From CAZGYE01 sp964530165 (GTDB lineage Bacteria; Planctomycetota; Planctomycetia; Planctomycetales; Planctomycetaceae): 15,959 nucleotides of DNA. The notes under the pieces are model-generated. The model saw nothing but the letters and a program-made list of their open reading frames with translations. It had not been told where the DNA came from and searched no databases. This document shows positions 7,050 through 15,830 of this stretch, piece after piece; positions within the stretch are counted from its first letter, which is position 1; the number at the start of each line of letters is the position of its first letter. The stretch lies in contig CAZGYE010000111.1 in the NCBI GenBank assembly GCA_964530165.1, positions 1-15,959 on the forward strand. Reading direction: 5' to 3'. Position numbers and translations under genes: made by a program.

Positions 7050-7100
7050 CAAGGTAAGAGAATGGAGGTTTTTCTAGTTTGTCAACAGCACAGAATAACT

Positions 7101-7136
7101 CGACGCCGTGCGGTCGCGACGAACCGTGGGGCGTCG
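7101..7136 (+). other. Strong stem-loop between pssA and rsmA
   Basis: CGACGCC (7101-7107) pairs with GGCGTCG (7130-7136), and inside it CGGT (7111-7114) pairs with ACCG (7123-7126) around an 8-nt loop. The 3x3 internal junction (GTG opposite TGG) allows two G-U pairs. It starts 51 nt after the pssA stop. It could end the psd-pssA transcript, although only TTCCGTTTTG follows rather than a T-run, or be a leader structure of rsmA. Confidence 0.55.
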
Positions 7137-7250
7137 TTCCGTTTTGCTTCGGGCCGATGTGGGACATGGCGAACACCCTGATGGGCGGCGCCCGCTCTGA
7201 CCCAGCCACCGACCGATCTATCAGATTGGGAGCTACTGAAACCAATATTT

Positions 7251-7255
7251 GAGGG
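7251..7255 (+). promoter_or_regulatory. SD site facing a mini-ORF rather than rsmA
   Basis: GAGGG lies 6 nt before a GTG at 7262 that is not in the rsmA frame. In the rsmA frame no start codon follows it at normal spacing; the rsmA ATG is 41 nt away. It therefore more plausibly serves the 12-codon mini-ORF. Confidence 0.45.
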
Positions 7256-7261
7256 AAACAC

Positions 7262-7300
7262 GTGCAACAAATGATGGGCCCCAAACTTCACGACGCATGA
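7262..7300 (+). CDS. Possible 12-aa leader ORF coupled to rsmA
   Basis: A GTG-initiated frame of 12 codons (MQQMMGPKLHDA) ends in a TGA whose preceding A completes the rsmA ATG (ATGA, 7297-7300). It has a good SD (GAGGG, 6-nt spacing), whereas the rsmA ATG has none. This layout fits translational coupling, in which ribosomes finishing the mini-ORF restart at rsmA. It may still be chance, since the frame is very short. Confidence 0.35.
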   Translation: MQQMMGPKLHDA

Positions 7301-8235
7301 AAGACGCCGAGCGACAAACGCGTTCCTATCTGATGGAGCTGTTCCGGCAGCACGGTTTCAATCCGCGAACCGATCTCGGTCAAAACTTTCTCATCGATCT
7401 GAATCTCGTCGAGTACATCGTCGATCGAGCGCAGCTTGGCCCCGACGACGTGGTCCTGGAAGTGGGCGCCGGCACCGGCGGCATGACCGCGATCATAGCT
7501 CCACGGGCCGCGGCGGTGGTCTCCGTTGAAGTCGACGAGAGAATGTGCGGGCTGGCCCGCAAGGTCGTCGATCGGCTGGAAAACGTGACCCTCCTCAAGT
7601 GCGACGCGCTGAAGAACAAGAACCAACTGTCGCCGCAGGTGTTGGACGTCGTGCAGGAAAGACTGGATGTGCATCCCAGACGACGGCTCAAGCTGGTTTC
7701 GAACCTGCCGTACAACATTGCCACGCCGATCGTTTCGAATCTGGTGGCCACCGAACTGCCGTGGGTGCGGATGGTGGTCACCATTCAGCTGGAATTGGCC
7801 CAGCGGATGACGGCCAAGCCGGGCCGCAAGCATTACGGGGCCTTGTCGGTCTGGCTGCAGTCGCAATGCCGGTTGAAGATGCTCAAGCGGCTCAGGCCGG
7901 CCGTCTTTTGGCCACGTCCCCAAGTCGACTCGGCCATTCTTCGCCTGGTTCCCGATGCCGACGCCCGACGCGCCATCGGCGACCGGCGGTTCTTTCACGA
8001 TTTTCTCAGGCGGCTGTTTCACCAGCGCCGCAAGTTCCTGCGTAGCGTGCTGGTGAGTATGTACCGCAAGCAATTGCAGAAACCGGAAATCGACGCCCTT
8101 CTCGAGAAGATGCAGTTACCCAAAGAAGTTCGAGCCGAACAGATGGACGCTCCCACACTGCTGGCGCTGTCGGATCGGATCGAGACCGCAATCAGCGAAC
8201 GCCACGATGTCGTCGTGAAGATCAAGGGTGGATGA
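7297..8235 (+). CDS. rsmA: 16S rRNA (adenine(1518)-N6/adenine(1519)-N6)-dimethyltransferase
   Basis: RsmA (KsgA) dimethylates two adjacent adenines in the helix 45 loop of 16S rRNA, using S-adenosylmethionine, during late small-subunit assembly. The 312-residue protein has the family motifs in order: LGQNFLID (27-34), the SAM-binding VLEVGAGTGGMT (53-64), the acidic SVEVDERM (76-83), the catalytic NLPYNIATPI (136-145), and FWPRPQVDSAIL (204-215), where the usual form is FxPxPKVDS. A helical C-terminal domain with RRKFLRS (244-250) completes it. The frame is open back to a TTG at 7249, but that codon precedes the only SD. ATG 7297 (MKDAERQTRSYL) gives the usual N-terminus and overlaps the stop of the mini-ORF. 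The rsmA stop overlaps an in-frame upstream ATG of guaB, so the two are surely in one transcript. Confidence 0.95.
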   Translation: MKDAERQTRSYLMELFRQHGFNPRTDLGQNFLIDLNLVEYIVDRAQLGPDDVVLEVGAGTGGMTAIIAPRAAAVVSVEVDERMCGLARKVVDRLENVTLLKCDALKNKNQLSPQVLDVVQERLDVHPRRRLKLVSNLPYNIATPIVSNLVATELPWVRMVVTIQLELAQRMTAKPGRKHYGALSVWLQSQCRLKMLKRLRPAVFWPRPQVDSAILRLVPDADARRAIGDRRFFHDFLRRLFHQRRKFLRSVLVSMYRKQLQKPEIDALLEKMQLPKEVRAEQMDAPTLLALSDRIETAISERHDVVVKIKGG

Positions 8236-8273
8236 CAGACAGAACCAGTAGCGTGCCAAATAGTTCTTTAGTC

Positions 8274-8280
8274 AAGGAGA
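8274..8280 (+). promoter_or_regulatory. SD site setting the guaB start
   Basis: AAGGAGA lies 8 nt before the ATG at 8289. It favours this start over the ATG at 8232, which overlaps the rsmA stop (ATGA) and would add 19 residues with no family counterpart. Confidence 0.85.
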
Positions 8281-8288
8281 TTGACACG

Positions 8289-9770
<1,482 letters not shown>

Positions 9771-10723
9771 ACGGTCTGCTGTCGCGGCGGGCGTGATCTT
9801 GATGCTATCGGCCGTTCCAGCAGTTCTTGCCGACGAGGGTTCCGCGGCCGACGAGAATCCGTTTACGAAACCTCCGCCGGTTGACACGAAGGCTGCGGAG
9901 GCAGAACCGGAAACCGAGGCCGCACCGCTGCAGGACTTGAAAAACCGTTCCCCTTTCGAGCGGTGGTTTCAGCAGCGCGAAGGATCGACGAAGGATCGCT
10001 CGAACCGGGGTTCTCTTCACCTTGCGCCCGTCGGGCGCGCAAGCGACAAGTCACAGCAGAAACTGGACCCTCTGCTGCCGGGCAAGGAATTTCCGAGAGT
10101 CGGCCCGATTCTCGACGATCCGCTTCATGTGAAACTGCCCACACTGCCGAACCCCCCGCCGATGGAAGACCGGGTCGAGCCGGAGATGACTCCCAGCCAA
10201 CTCAAAAAGTTGACGGAGATTCTCCCGTTTCGCGATTACGAGCCGGACAAGGATGTGCGGAAGGATGATCCGTGCAAGTATCTTTGCCCGCGTCCGGACG
10301 GCAAGCCGTGCAAGCCGCTGGAGCCGGGGGCGACAGTTCCCGATTGCCCCAAAGAGGTTTCTCTGGCTGAAGGCACGTACGAAGGACGATCCATTGAGGG
10401 CACAGTTTTCAACTGGGAGGCATCCAATCTGTACCACAATCCGCTCTACTTTGAGGACGCGCCGCTGGAACGCTACGGTCATACGCACCACGAGATCGTT
10501 CAGCCGTTCGTTTCGGCCGGCAAGTTCGGCGTACAATTGCTTGGCCTGCCTTATCAGATGACCATAGACCCCATCTGCAAACGCATGTATGCTCTGGGTT
10601 GGTATCGTCCGGGCGACCGTGCTCCGTACAAGCACTATCAGATTCCATGGAACACCCACGCCGCAGCGGTCGAAGGGGGATTCATGACCGGTATGTTCTT
10701 CCTGATTCCATAGTTTTTTTTCG

Positions 10724-11110
10724 ATGCAAGAACAGACATCCATCCGCGACTCGCTGGCAAGTAGCATCGTTCGTCGCGTCGACGCTCTCATCGATGAGGC
10801 CCAACAGGCCACCAAGCCGCTGGAAATCGACCCGTATCGCAGCCAGTTGTTCGAGCTGTTCGTGACAGCCGAAGCAGCCGGTTTCGTCGCCGAAGATGCC
10901 GAACACGACCTGACCGCCGACGGACTCTGTCGCCGGTTGGCCGAACACTGGCAATTGGCCGACGCCACCCGCGACTCCTTCGAGAATCAGACGAAACTCC
11001 CGCCGGCTCAACTGACAAAGTTGCGGATGCTGTGGTCGATCATACGGATGTGGATGGAGTGGACCTACGCCTGGCAGCGCTGGCCGGAGTTCCGCGGCGA
11101 GGACGCGTAA
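10724..11110 (+). CDS. Small helical hypothetical protein
   Basis: The 128-residue protein has no signal peptide or membrane segment and reads as mostly alpha-helical. Its C-terminal third is striking for tryptophans (residues 104, 110, 113, 117 and 120 in MLWSIIRMWMEWTYAWQRW), a surface likely to bind a partner or a membrane. The start ATG is 10 nt after the previous stop, separated by eight T residues and with no SD, so translation probably depends on coupling to the upstream gene. I do not recognise the family; similar short proteins occur beside such secreted genes in planctomycetes as far as I recall. It is the last gene of the plus-strand run. The gene after it is on the other strand and converges after 168 bp with no evident terminator. 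Confidence 0.7.
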   Translation: MQEQTSIRDSLASSIVRRVDALIDEAQQATKPLEIDPYRSQLFELFVTAEAAGFVAEDAEHDLTADGLCRRLAEHWQLADATRDSFENQTKLPPAQLTKLRMLWSIIRMWMEWTYAWQRWPEFRGEDA

Positions 11111-11278
11111 GCGCCAACGATCAGGAACTCAACGTCCTGCTCGCTCAGTTTTCGAATACGGATTCTTCGGGCCCGATCAACCATGGCGGCGAGAAACCTC
11201 AATCAAAGCTGGTAGCGATCATCGTGCATGGTATCCGAGTGGGCGAACTGAAACCACACACAATTCCGGCTCTGCTGG

Positions 11279-12298
11279 TTACGCCGGCAGTGCCGAGCGT
11301 GCACCGACGGCCGGTGTCGGCCGGAACAACTGTTCGACCAGACCCTGTTCGCTGACGATTCCCGCGATCTGACTCTCGACGAAGACAACGCCGAACGCTT
11401 CGCCCGCCTCGCGCAGCGCCAGCAACGCTTCGAGCTTGCTCGCCGACGCGTCGATGCGCGGCATCGTGCGGATCAGGGGTGTACGGGGCTGGCGCGAAAC
11501 CGCCAGGTCGACAACCCGCACGTAACCGTACCAGTCGTCGGCCGAATCGGTCCGCTTGATGGCAACGTTCGACACGCCGTAACGTCGTGCGAATTCCAGC
11601 ATTTCTTCGCACGCCGCATTCTCCGGCACGCCGAGGACGCGGCCCGTGGGCGTCATCGAACTTCTGACCGGCTGTGCCGCCGTGTGCATCAGTCCGTGAA
11701 CCAGACGGCTCTGCACCTCGGAGAGCAATCCTTCCCGATGCCCCTGGCTGAGGACCTGCACCAGCCGGCTTCGTCCGAGCACCAATTCCCGCTGTTCGTT
11801 CTCCAAATTGCCGAACCGTTCGAACAGCTTGGAAATCCAAATCAGCGGAAAGCTGACGACTAGAAACAACCGGTAGAAAACGGTGAACCACCTCGCATCC
11901 CGGCGCAACAGCGAAGTCGGTGCTCGGTAGTACAAGTTCTTCGGAACAAGCTCGCCGAAAATGAAAACGATCGGCGCCAGCAACAACGTGGCCACAATCT
12001 CCAGCCAGCCGGCGCTTGCTGGAAACAAAGTGACGGCGGCCAGTCCAATGGCGAGCGTCGTCAAGTAGTTCGCGACATTGTTTCCCACCAGCGCCGTGGC
12101 CACGAAGTAACTCGGATTCCGCGCAAACCACACGATTCGTTCGGCAATACGGTCGCCGGCGTGGGCGTCGATGCTCAAACGCAAGAAACTCACGCGGTAG
12201 AAACCTGTTTCGGCGCCGCTGAAGAACGCCGACAGCCTCAGCCCGAGCAAGAACAGGGCCGAGATTCCCACCATATTCAAAGTGGCCGACACGCTCAA
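11279..12298 (-). CDS. CNNM-domain (DUF21) and CBS-pair membrane protein, short paralogue
   Basis: The 339-residue protein has an N-terminal CNNM transmembrane domain (about 9-165) with the family landmarks FFSGAETGFYRVS (25-37), VGNNVANYL (71-79) and FGELVPKNLYY (114-124). A cytoplasmic region resembling a CBS pair follows (about 190-325, including SSMTPTGRVLGVPENA and GIVSEQGLVEQLF). It lacks the C-terminal CorC/HlyC domain of its neighbour. CNNM/CorB-type proteins are linked to magnesium and other divalent cation export or sensing. The start is TTG at 12298: it overlaps the stop of the upstream gene (TTGA) and has an excellent SD. The frame is open to 12385, but that part overlaps the neighbour. 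The unusual domain content may mean a regulatory or partner role beside the full-length paralogue. Confidence 0.9.
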   Translation of the reverse strand: MSVSATLNMVGISALFLLGLRLSAFFSGAETGFYRVSFLRLSIDAHAGDRIAERIVWFARNPSYFVATALVGNNVANYLTTLAIGLAAVTLFPASAGWLEIVATLLLAPIVFIFGELVPKNLYYRAPTSLLRRDARWFTVFYRLFLVVSFPLIWISKLFERFGNLENEQRELVLGRSRLVQVLSQGHREGLLSEVQSRLVHGLMHTAAQPVRSSMTPTGRVLGVPENAACEEMLEFARRYGVSNVAIKRTDSADDWYGYVRVVDLAVSRQPRTPLIRTMPRIDASASKLEALLALREAGEAFGVVFVESQIAGIVSEQGLVEQLFRPTPAVGARSALPA

Positions 12299-13617
12299 CC
12301 TTCCCCCTCCTTCGAGACTGTCACCCGCAATTGTCCCCGCCTGAACACATCGAATACTTGGAACCGATAGCCGCGCCACAGACACTCGTCGCCGACGACC
12401 GGGATGCGTTCCAAGCGGTCGTTCAATACACCGGAAACCGTCACTTGGCCGTCCGGTTCGGGTTCGTATTCCAGGTCGAGCCTCTTACAGAGATACCGCA
12501 GCGTGGTAATCCCCTCGACGTGATAGCGGCCGGGCGCAATTTCCAGCACCGGCTCACGGCGGAGCACGCGCTTGGCCCGGCTCGGTTGCGGAACGAGCAC
12601 CGTGTCGATGATGTCCTCGTACGTGACAATCCCAATCGTTTCGCCGTATTCGTTCACGACCGAGGCGACACTACAAAACCGATCTCTCAACAACCCCAGC
12701 GTGTAGGCCAGGTTGGCGCACCACGGCACGTGCACGACTTCTTCGGCGGCCTGCTCGAGGTTCCGGTCGGGGACGATCGCGAAATCGGCCAGCGGAACGG
12801 CGCTGTCGACTTCATCCGTGCCCTGCTCCTGAATGATCAGGGTGTCACCGGGCGGCGCCTCGCCGTTCAGATCCCTCAGATGCACCGGGACCGACTGCGA
12901 AACATATGTGCCCCGCGGCCGCATGACCTCCTCAATGGTGATCTCCGAGAGGTCCAGAATGTTGTGAAGCACTTGCCGTTCCTGACGGATGACCTCGTCG
13001 CTCAATTCCGACGCCTCGACGGCCCGTTCGAGGTCGTCCGCTTGCAGGTACGGCTCGTGGACCACGTGCGGCCAGAATGCGCGCCGAGCCAACAGCGTCA
13101 CATATCGCAAGCTGGGTGTAATCGGGTCGAGTAGCCGCACGGCCAACGCCAACGGCCAACTCACCAGCGAGGCCAACGACCGTCGAAAGACGACCGCCGT
13201 GCTCTTCGGCAGCACTTCACCCAGCAGAATGATTCCGAACAGGCTGGCGACGCCGTAAGTGTAAGCCGCCGCCGTCTGCCCCTCGGCGTCCAGACGTTGC
13301 GCCACGACCACACTGACCGCAAAGTAAGCCAGGTTGATCACCAGGTTCCAGAACAGGACGGCGGTCAGCAGCCGGTCTGCATCGCCCAGCAACGCCGCCG
13401 CCACTCGTTCGCGCGGCTTGCCGACACGAAAACTGCGCAGCTCATCGTGCGAGAGGTAAAACAGCGCGGTCTCGCTGGCCGAGAAAAACCCGGATCCGAG
13501 AATCAGACACAGCATAGCCGCCATGCCCGGAGCCCAGAGATGAGCTGATTGCAGAAAGTCGTTCATGGAAACCAATGACGAATGAGCTTCGTCATGAGAG
13601 GCATTGCGGCTGCTCAC
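12295..13617 (-). CDS. CNNM/CBS/CorC-HlyC domain membrane protein
   Basis: The 440-residue protein has the full HlyC/CorC-type layout. A CNNM (DUF21) transmembrane domain (about 30-185) has GFFSASETALFYLSHDEL (43-60), FWNLVINLAYF (89-99) and LGEVLPKSTA (132-141). A CBS pair (about 218-340) has ITIEEVMRPRGTYV and GIVTYEDIIDTVL. The CorC/HlyC domain (about 352-437) has GRYHVEGITTLRYL and VSGVLNDRLERIPVVGDEC. The family is associated with magnesium/cobalt efflux or resistance; older 'haemolysin' names are misleading. An insertion-like acidic stretch (about 244-275) lies between the CBS motifs. The GTG at 13617 overlaps the TGA of the permease (GTGA). An ATG 17 codons later (13566, MNDFLQSAHLW) is a possible start; neither has a clear SD. 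Confidence 0.93.
   Translation of the reverse strand: MSSRNASHDEAHSSLVSMNDFLQSAHLWAPGMAAMLCLILGSGFFSASETALFYLSHDELRSFRVGKPRERVAAALLGDADRLLTAVLFWNLVINLAYFAVSVVVAQRLDAEGQTAAAYTYGVASLFGIILLGEVLPKSTAVVFRRSLASLVSWPLALAVRLLDPITPSLRYVTLLARRAFWPHVVHEPYLQADDLERAVEASELSDEVIRQERQVLHNILDLSEITIEEVMRPRGTYVSQSVPVHLRDLNGEAPPGDTLIIQEQGTDEVDSAVPLADFAIVPDRNLEQAAEEVVHVPWCANLAYTLGLLRDRFCSVASVVNEYGETIGIVTYEDIIDTVLVPQPSRAKRVLRREPVLEIAPGRYHVEGITTLRYLCKRLDLEYEPEPDGQVTVSGVLNDRLERIPVVGDECLWRGYRFQVFDVFRRGQLRVTVSKEGEG
12306..12312 (-). promoter_or_regulatory. SD site for the TTG-started CNNM paralogue
   Basis: On the minus strand AAGGAGG lies 7 nt before TTG 12298. The full-strength site explains initiation at a rare start codon. 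It lies inside the last codons of the upstream gene. Confidence 0.85.
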
Positions 13618-15371
13618 CCTTTATCCAAGGTCGTGCGTCCCAGGGCTACGTCGAAGTCGCTGACGGCCGGGACCAGCATCGCCACGGTCGTGAACCCGTA
13701 GGCCACCGAAATCCAAAAACAAACGCCCAGGCTGCCCTCCAGCAGGAACTCGGTGATGGAATAGAATGTCAGGAACGGAAGCACGCCGGCGGCGATGGTC
13801 AACGCGACGGACGGATTCTTGTGCGTCAGTGAGGCGTACAAACCGATGCTGCCCACAACAATGAACACCAGAAAACTCTGGAATTGCAGAACAAACGAAG
13901 ATCGGGCCTCGACCAGCAGCATCAGGAAGATGAAGATCCCGATGAACAGAAAGAACATCGTCCCCAGACTGTTCGCAATGGCCGAGCGGGAATTGCCAAA
14001 GCTCAATCCCGCGTGCAGGCCCAGCATGGCTGCAAAACCAACCAGCACTAAGAACCCAATGACGACATAAACAAAGTTTTCCGGCGAAACCCCGCCCGCG
14101 AAAACGAAGTATCCAATCAGCGCCAGTGGCACCAGGATCAACTCTTTGGTGTTGTAAATGATGCCACCCAACTTCCCCCAAATGAATTCCATGGCCGTGA
14201 CGTTCGTCACGAGTAAGAGTTCGAGGGTTTTGCCGTCTCGTTCGCTTGTCAGCGCGGTGACGGCCTGCGCGTTGATCAGCAGCAGACTCATCAGGCTCAA
14301 GCCGACGAATGCGAAACCGGCCGGCGAGATCATCCCCAACACCAGCTCGCCGCGACCGGCGGTCTCATAGAGAAAAAATGCCGCGAACAGCGCCAGCACG
14401 AGGTAAGCCAGCTTGATGGCGAAGATTCGCCGCCCGTAAGCGCGGGTCCGCATCTCCCGCCAGATGACCGGATTGCTCCAGATTTCTCGCGTTTTGGCCT
14501 TCCGCTGGACCGCGGGGACCTCGTCGTCGTCTTCGATCCGTGGAACGACTGATCGCGACGGATTCCAAACCCGCAGGCGCAGGACGGTGATTCCGCTCAG
14601 CACCGCCGCGAGCAGCAACAGCGCGAGAACCGATTCTTGAGCCGACACACCGGTCAGTTCCGAGCCGACATGCTGAGCGAACGGATCGAGAAGCGAGATC
14701 AGGGCGCGGTACGGATTCCACAGCGCCGCCCACCGTGCGGCTTCCGAACCGTTCCCGGCCAGACCAATGACGGCTTCGACAATTCCGATCGCCAGCACCG
14801 TCCCCAGCACGCTGATGGCCAGCGTTTGAAACGTCTTTTCCCGCCAGAAGGCGACCAGTGCGCCCCAACTGCCGGCCGCCAATGCCGCGGCCGCGCAAAC
14901 GGCCAGCGACCACAGGATTTGGTCGAACCCGACGCCGCCCAGCACATGCACCAGCGCAAACACGGGCAGCGAGGCCAGAAGCAGCACCGCCACCGTCAAC
15001 AGGCAGGCGAACAACTTTCCCAGCACCACCTCCCGGTCCCTGAGATCGGTCGTCAGCAGCAGGACCAGCGTCCCGCGGTCCTTCTCCTGGGCGATGCCGC
15101 CGGCCGCGAACAACAGCGCGAAGAACAACACCAGCGACAACTGCACGATCGAGAAGACCTGAAAAATCAAGCTGCCGAACCGTGCGATGTCGCCGATGTT
15201 CCGCACCTGCTGCCAGCCGAACACCGCCTGCCCGGCCGTGTACATCAGCACGAACAGCAACGCGACGTAACCGGACCGCATCAGATAGTGCCGAAACTGC
15301 CTCGGCGAGGTGAGCAGCTCTCGACCGAAAATGGGACCGACGAACAACGGCTTCTCCCGCGTGTGTCGCAA
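13614..15371 (-). CDS. ABC-2 type permease, two fused permease modules
   Basis: The 585-residue membrane protein contains two similar halves. The first (about 30-265) has the ABC-2 motif GGIAQEKDRGTLVLLLTTDLRDREVVLGKL (split here as residues 91-120). The second (about 300-575) has TSERDGKTLELLLVTN and MEFIWGKLGG (375-403). A charged cytoplasmic linker with EDDDEVPAVQRKAK (280-293) joins them. Each half has about six hydrophobic helices. Such proteins form the membrane part of ATP-driven exporters, but no ATP-binding gene is in the window. The start is a TTG at 15371, chosen because the promoter's expected transcript begins near 15415, which rules out the only upstream ATG (15421-15423, inside the -10 box and in another frame). 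No SD is clear. The gene leads an operon with two CNNM proteins through GTGA and TTGA overlaps. Confidence 0.88.
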   Translation of the reverse strand: MRHTREKPLFVGPIFGRELLTSPRQFRHYLMRSGYVALLFVLMYTAGQAVFGWQQVRNIGDIARFGSLIFQVFSIVQLSLVLFFALLFAAGGIAQEKDRGTLVLLLTTDLRDREVVLGKLFACLLTVAVLLLASLPVFALVHVLGGVGFDQILWSLAVCAAAALAAGSWGALVAFWREKTFQTLAISVLGTVLAIGIVEAVIGLAGNGSEAARWAALWNPYRALISLLDPFAQHVGSELTGVSAQESVLALLLLAAVLSGITVLRLRVWNPSRSVVPRIEDDDEVPAVQRKAKTREIWSNPVIWREMRTRAYGRRIFAIKLAYLVLALFAAFFLYETAGRGELVLGMISPAGFAFVGLSLMSLLLINAQAVTALTSERDGKTLELLLVTNVTAMEFIWGKLGGIIYNTKELILVPLALIGYFVFAGGVSPENFVYVVIGFLVLVGFAAMLGLHAGLSFGNSRSAIANSLGTMFFLFIGIFIFLMLLVEARSSFVLQFQSFLVFIVVGSIGLYASLTHKNPSVALTIAAGVLPFLTFYSITEFLLEGSLGVCFWISVAYGFTTVAMLVPAVSDFDVALGRTTLDKG

Positions 15372-15421
15372 CTGGCGACTCGAAGAACTGACGTGGCAAC
15401 CAACGTGCTCCCAGAGAGACC

Positions 15422-15450
15422 ATTATAGATCAGCGGCACCGGCCCGCCAA
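15422..15450 (-). promoter_or_regulatory. Sigma70-type promoter of the permease-CNNM operon
   Basis: Read on the minus strand, TTGGCG (15450-15445), a 17-nt spacer and a perfect TATAAT (15427-15422) match the housekeeping consensus (4/6 and 6/6). Transcription should begin near 15415, giving a leader of about 44 nt before TTG 15371. Confidence 0.65.
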
Positions 15451-15548
15451 GTTGTGCCAGCGATCAAAGCCCCAGAGAACTCAAACGCCTGAAGCTCCTG
15501 AAGCTGAAAAAACCTTGCTCTCGGATCACCCAGCCCCGGTCCTAATTG

Positions 15549-15578
15549 CGCCTGGGGTCCTGCGCCCAAACCCAGGCG
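15549..15578. repeat. Hairpin with 8-bp perfect stem
   Basis: CGCCTGGG (15549-15556) and CCCAGGCG (15571-15578) are perfect complements around a 14-nt loop. No T-run follows on either strand, so it does not look like a standard terminator. Confidence 0.5.
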
Positions 15579-15803
15579 GAACTGTTCCTTGCGCTGCAAA
15601 TTCGCCGGTTAATAGAAGTGCGAACGGGGTTGGCGCAAAAATGTTGCCCAGAAAATTTTTTTGAGGAAAATTTCATACCAAACAGCCCGACGCGGACCGC
15701 AGCGCCGGCCGATCCGCATTCTCACACTTTCGTCAGCAACGTGGTTTCCGTTGAGCGATCCGTCCGATGCGCGGCCACATCCTCGTCAGCCGCGGCGGGG
15801 TGG

Positions 15804-15830
15804 CGGGGCGTAAGGCTTTGCGTCGCCCCG
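15804..15830. repeat. Hairpin with 7-bp GC stem
   Basis: CGGGGCG (15804-15810) pairs with CGCCCCG (15824-15830) around a 13-nt loop. It lies in non-coding DNA and could be a REP-like palindrome or the end of an unseen transcript. Confidence 0.4.

Noticed and set aside
7050..7248. A structured RNA gene (SRP RNA or 6S-like) between pssA and rsmA
   Set aside because: Apart from one stem-loop I see no conserved SRP loop motif and no long closing stem as in 6S RNA.
7288..8073. Minus-strand open frame of 261 codons
   Set aside because: Antisense to rsmA, which carries all expected methyltransferase motifs.
8232..8288. ATG at 8232 overlapping the rsmA stop, as the guaB start
   Set aside because: It would add 19 residues with no counterpart in IMP dehydrogenases, while ATG 8289 has a strong SD at good spacing.
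10714..10721. T8 run considered as an intrinsic terminator
   Set aside because: No GC-rich hairpin precedes it, and a gene starts 3 nt after it.
10051..10968. Minus-strand open frame of 305 codons
   Set aside because: Antisense to the secreted protein and the helical protein; no SD, domain or plausible neighbour.
11199..12131. Minus-strand open frame of 310 codons
   Set aside because: Shadow of the short CNNM gene, which has the family motifs; the alternative translation has none.
12331..13134. Plus-strand open frame of 267 codons
   Set aside because: Antisense to the full-length CNNM/CBS gene, with His/Arg/Asp-rich shadow composition.
14365..15423. Minus-strand open frame of 352 codons beginning with ATG at 15423
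   Set aside because: It is the alternative frame of the permease, Arg/Gly/Ala-rich with no hydrophobic helices. Its ATG lies in the -10 box of the promoter, upstream of the expected transcript start.
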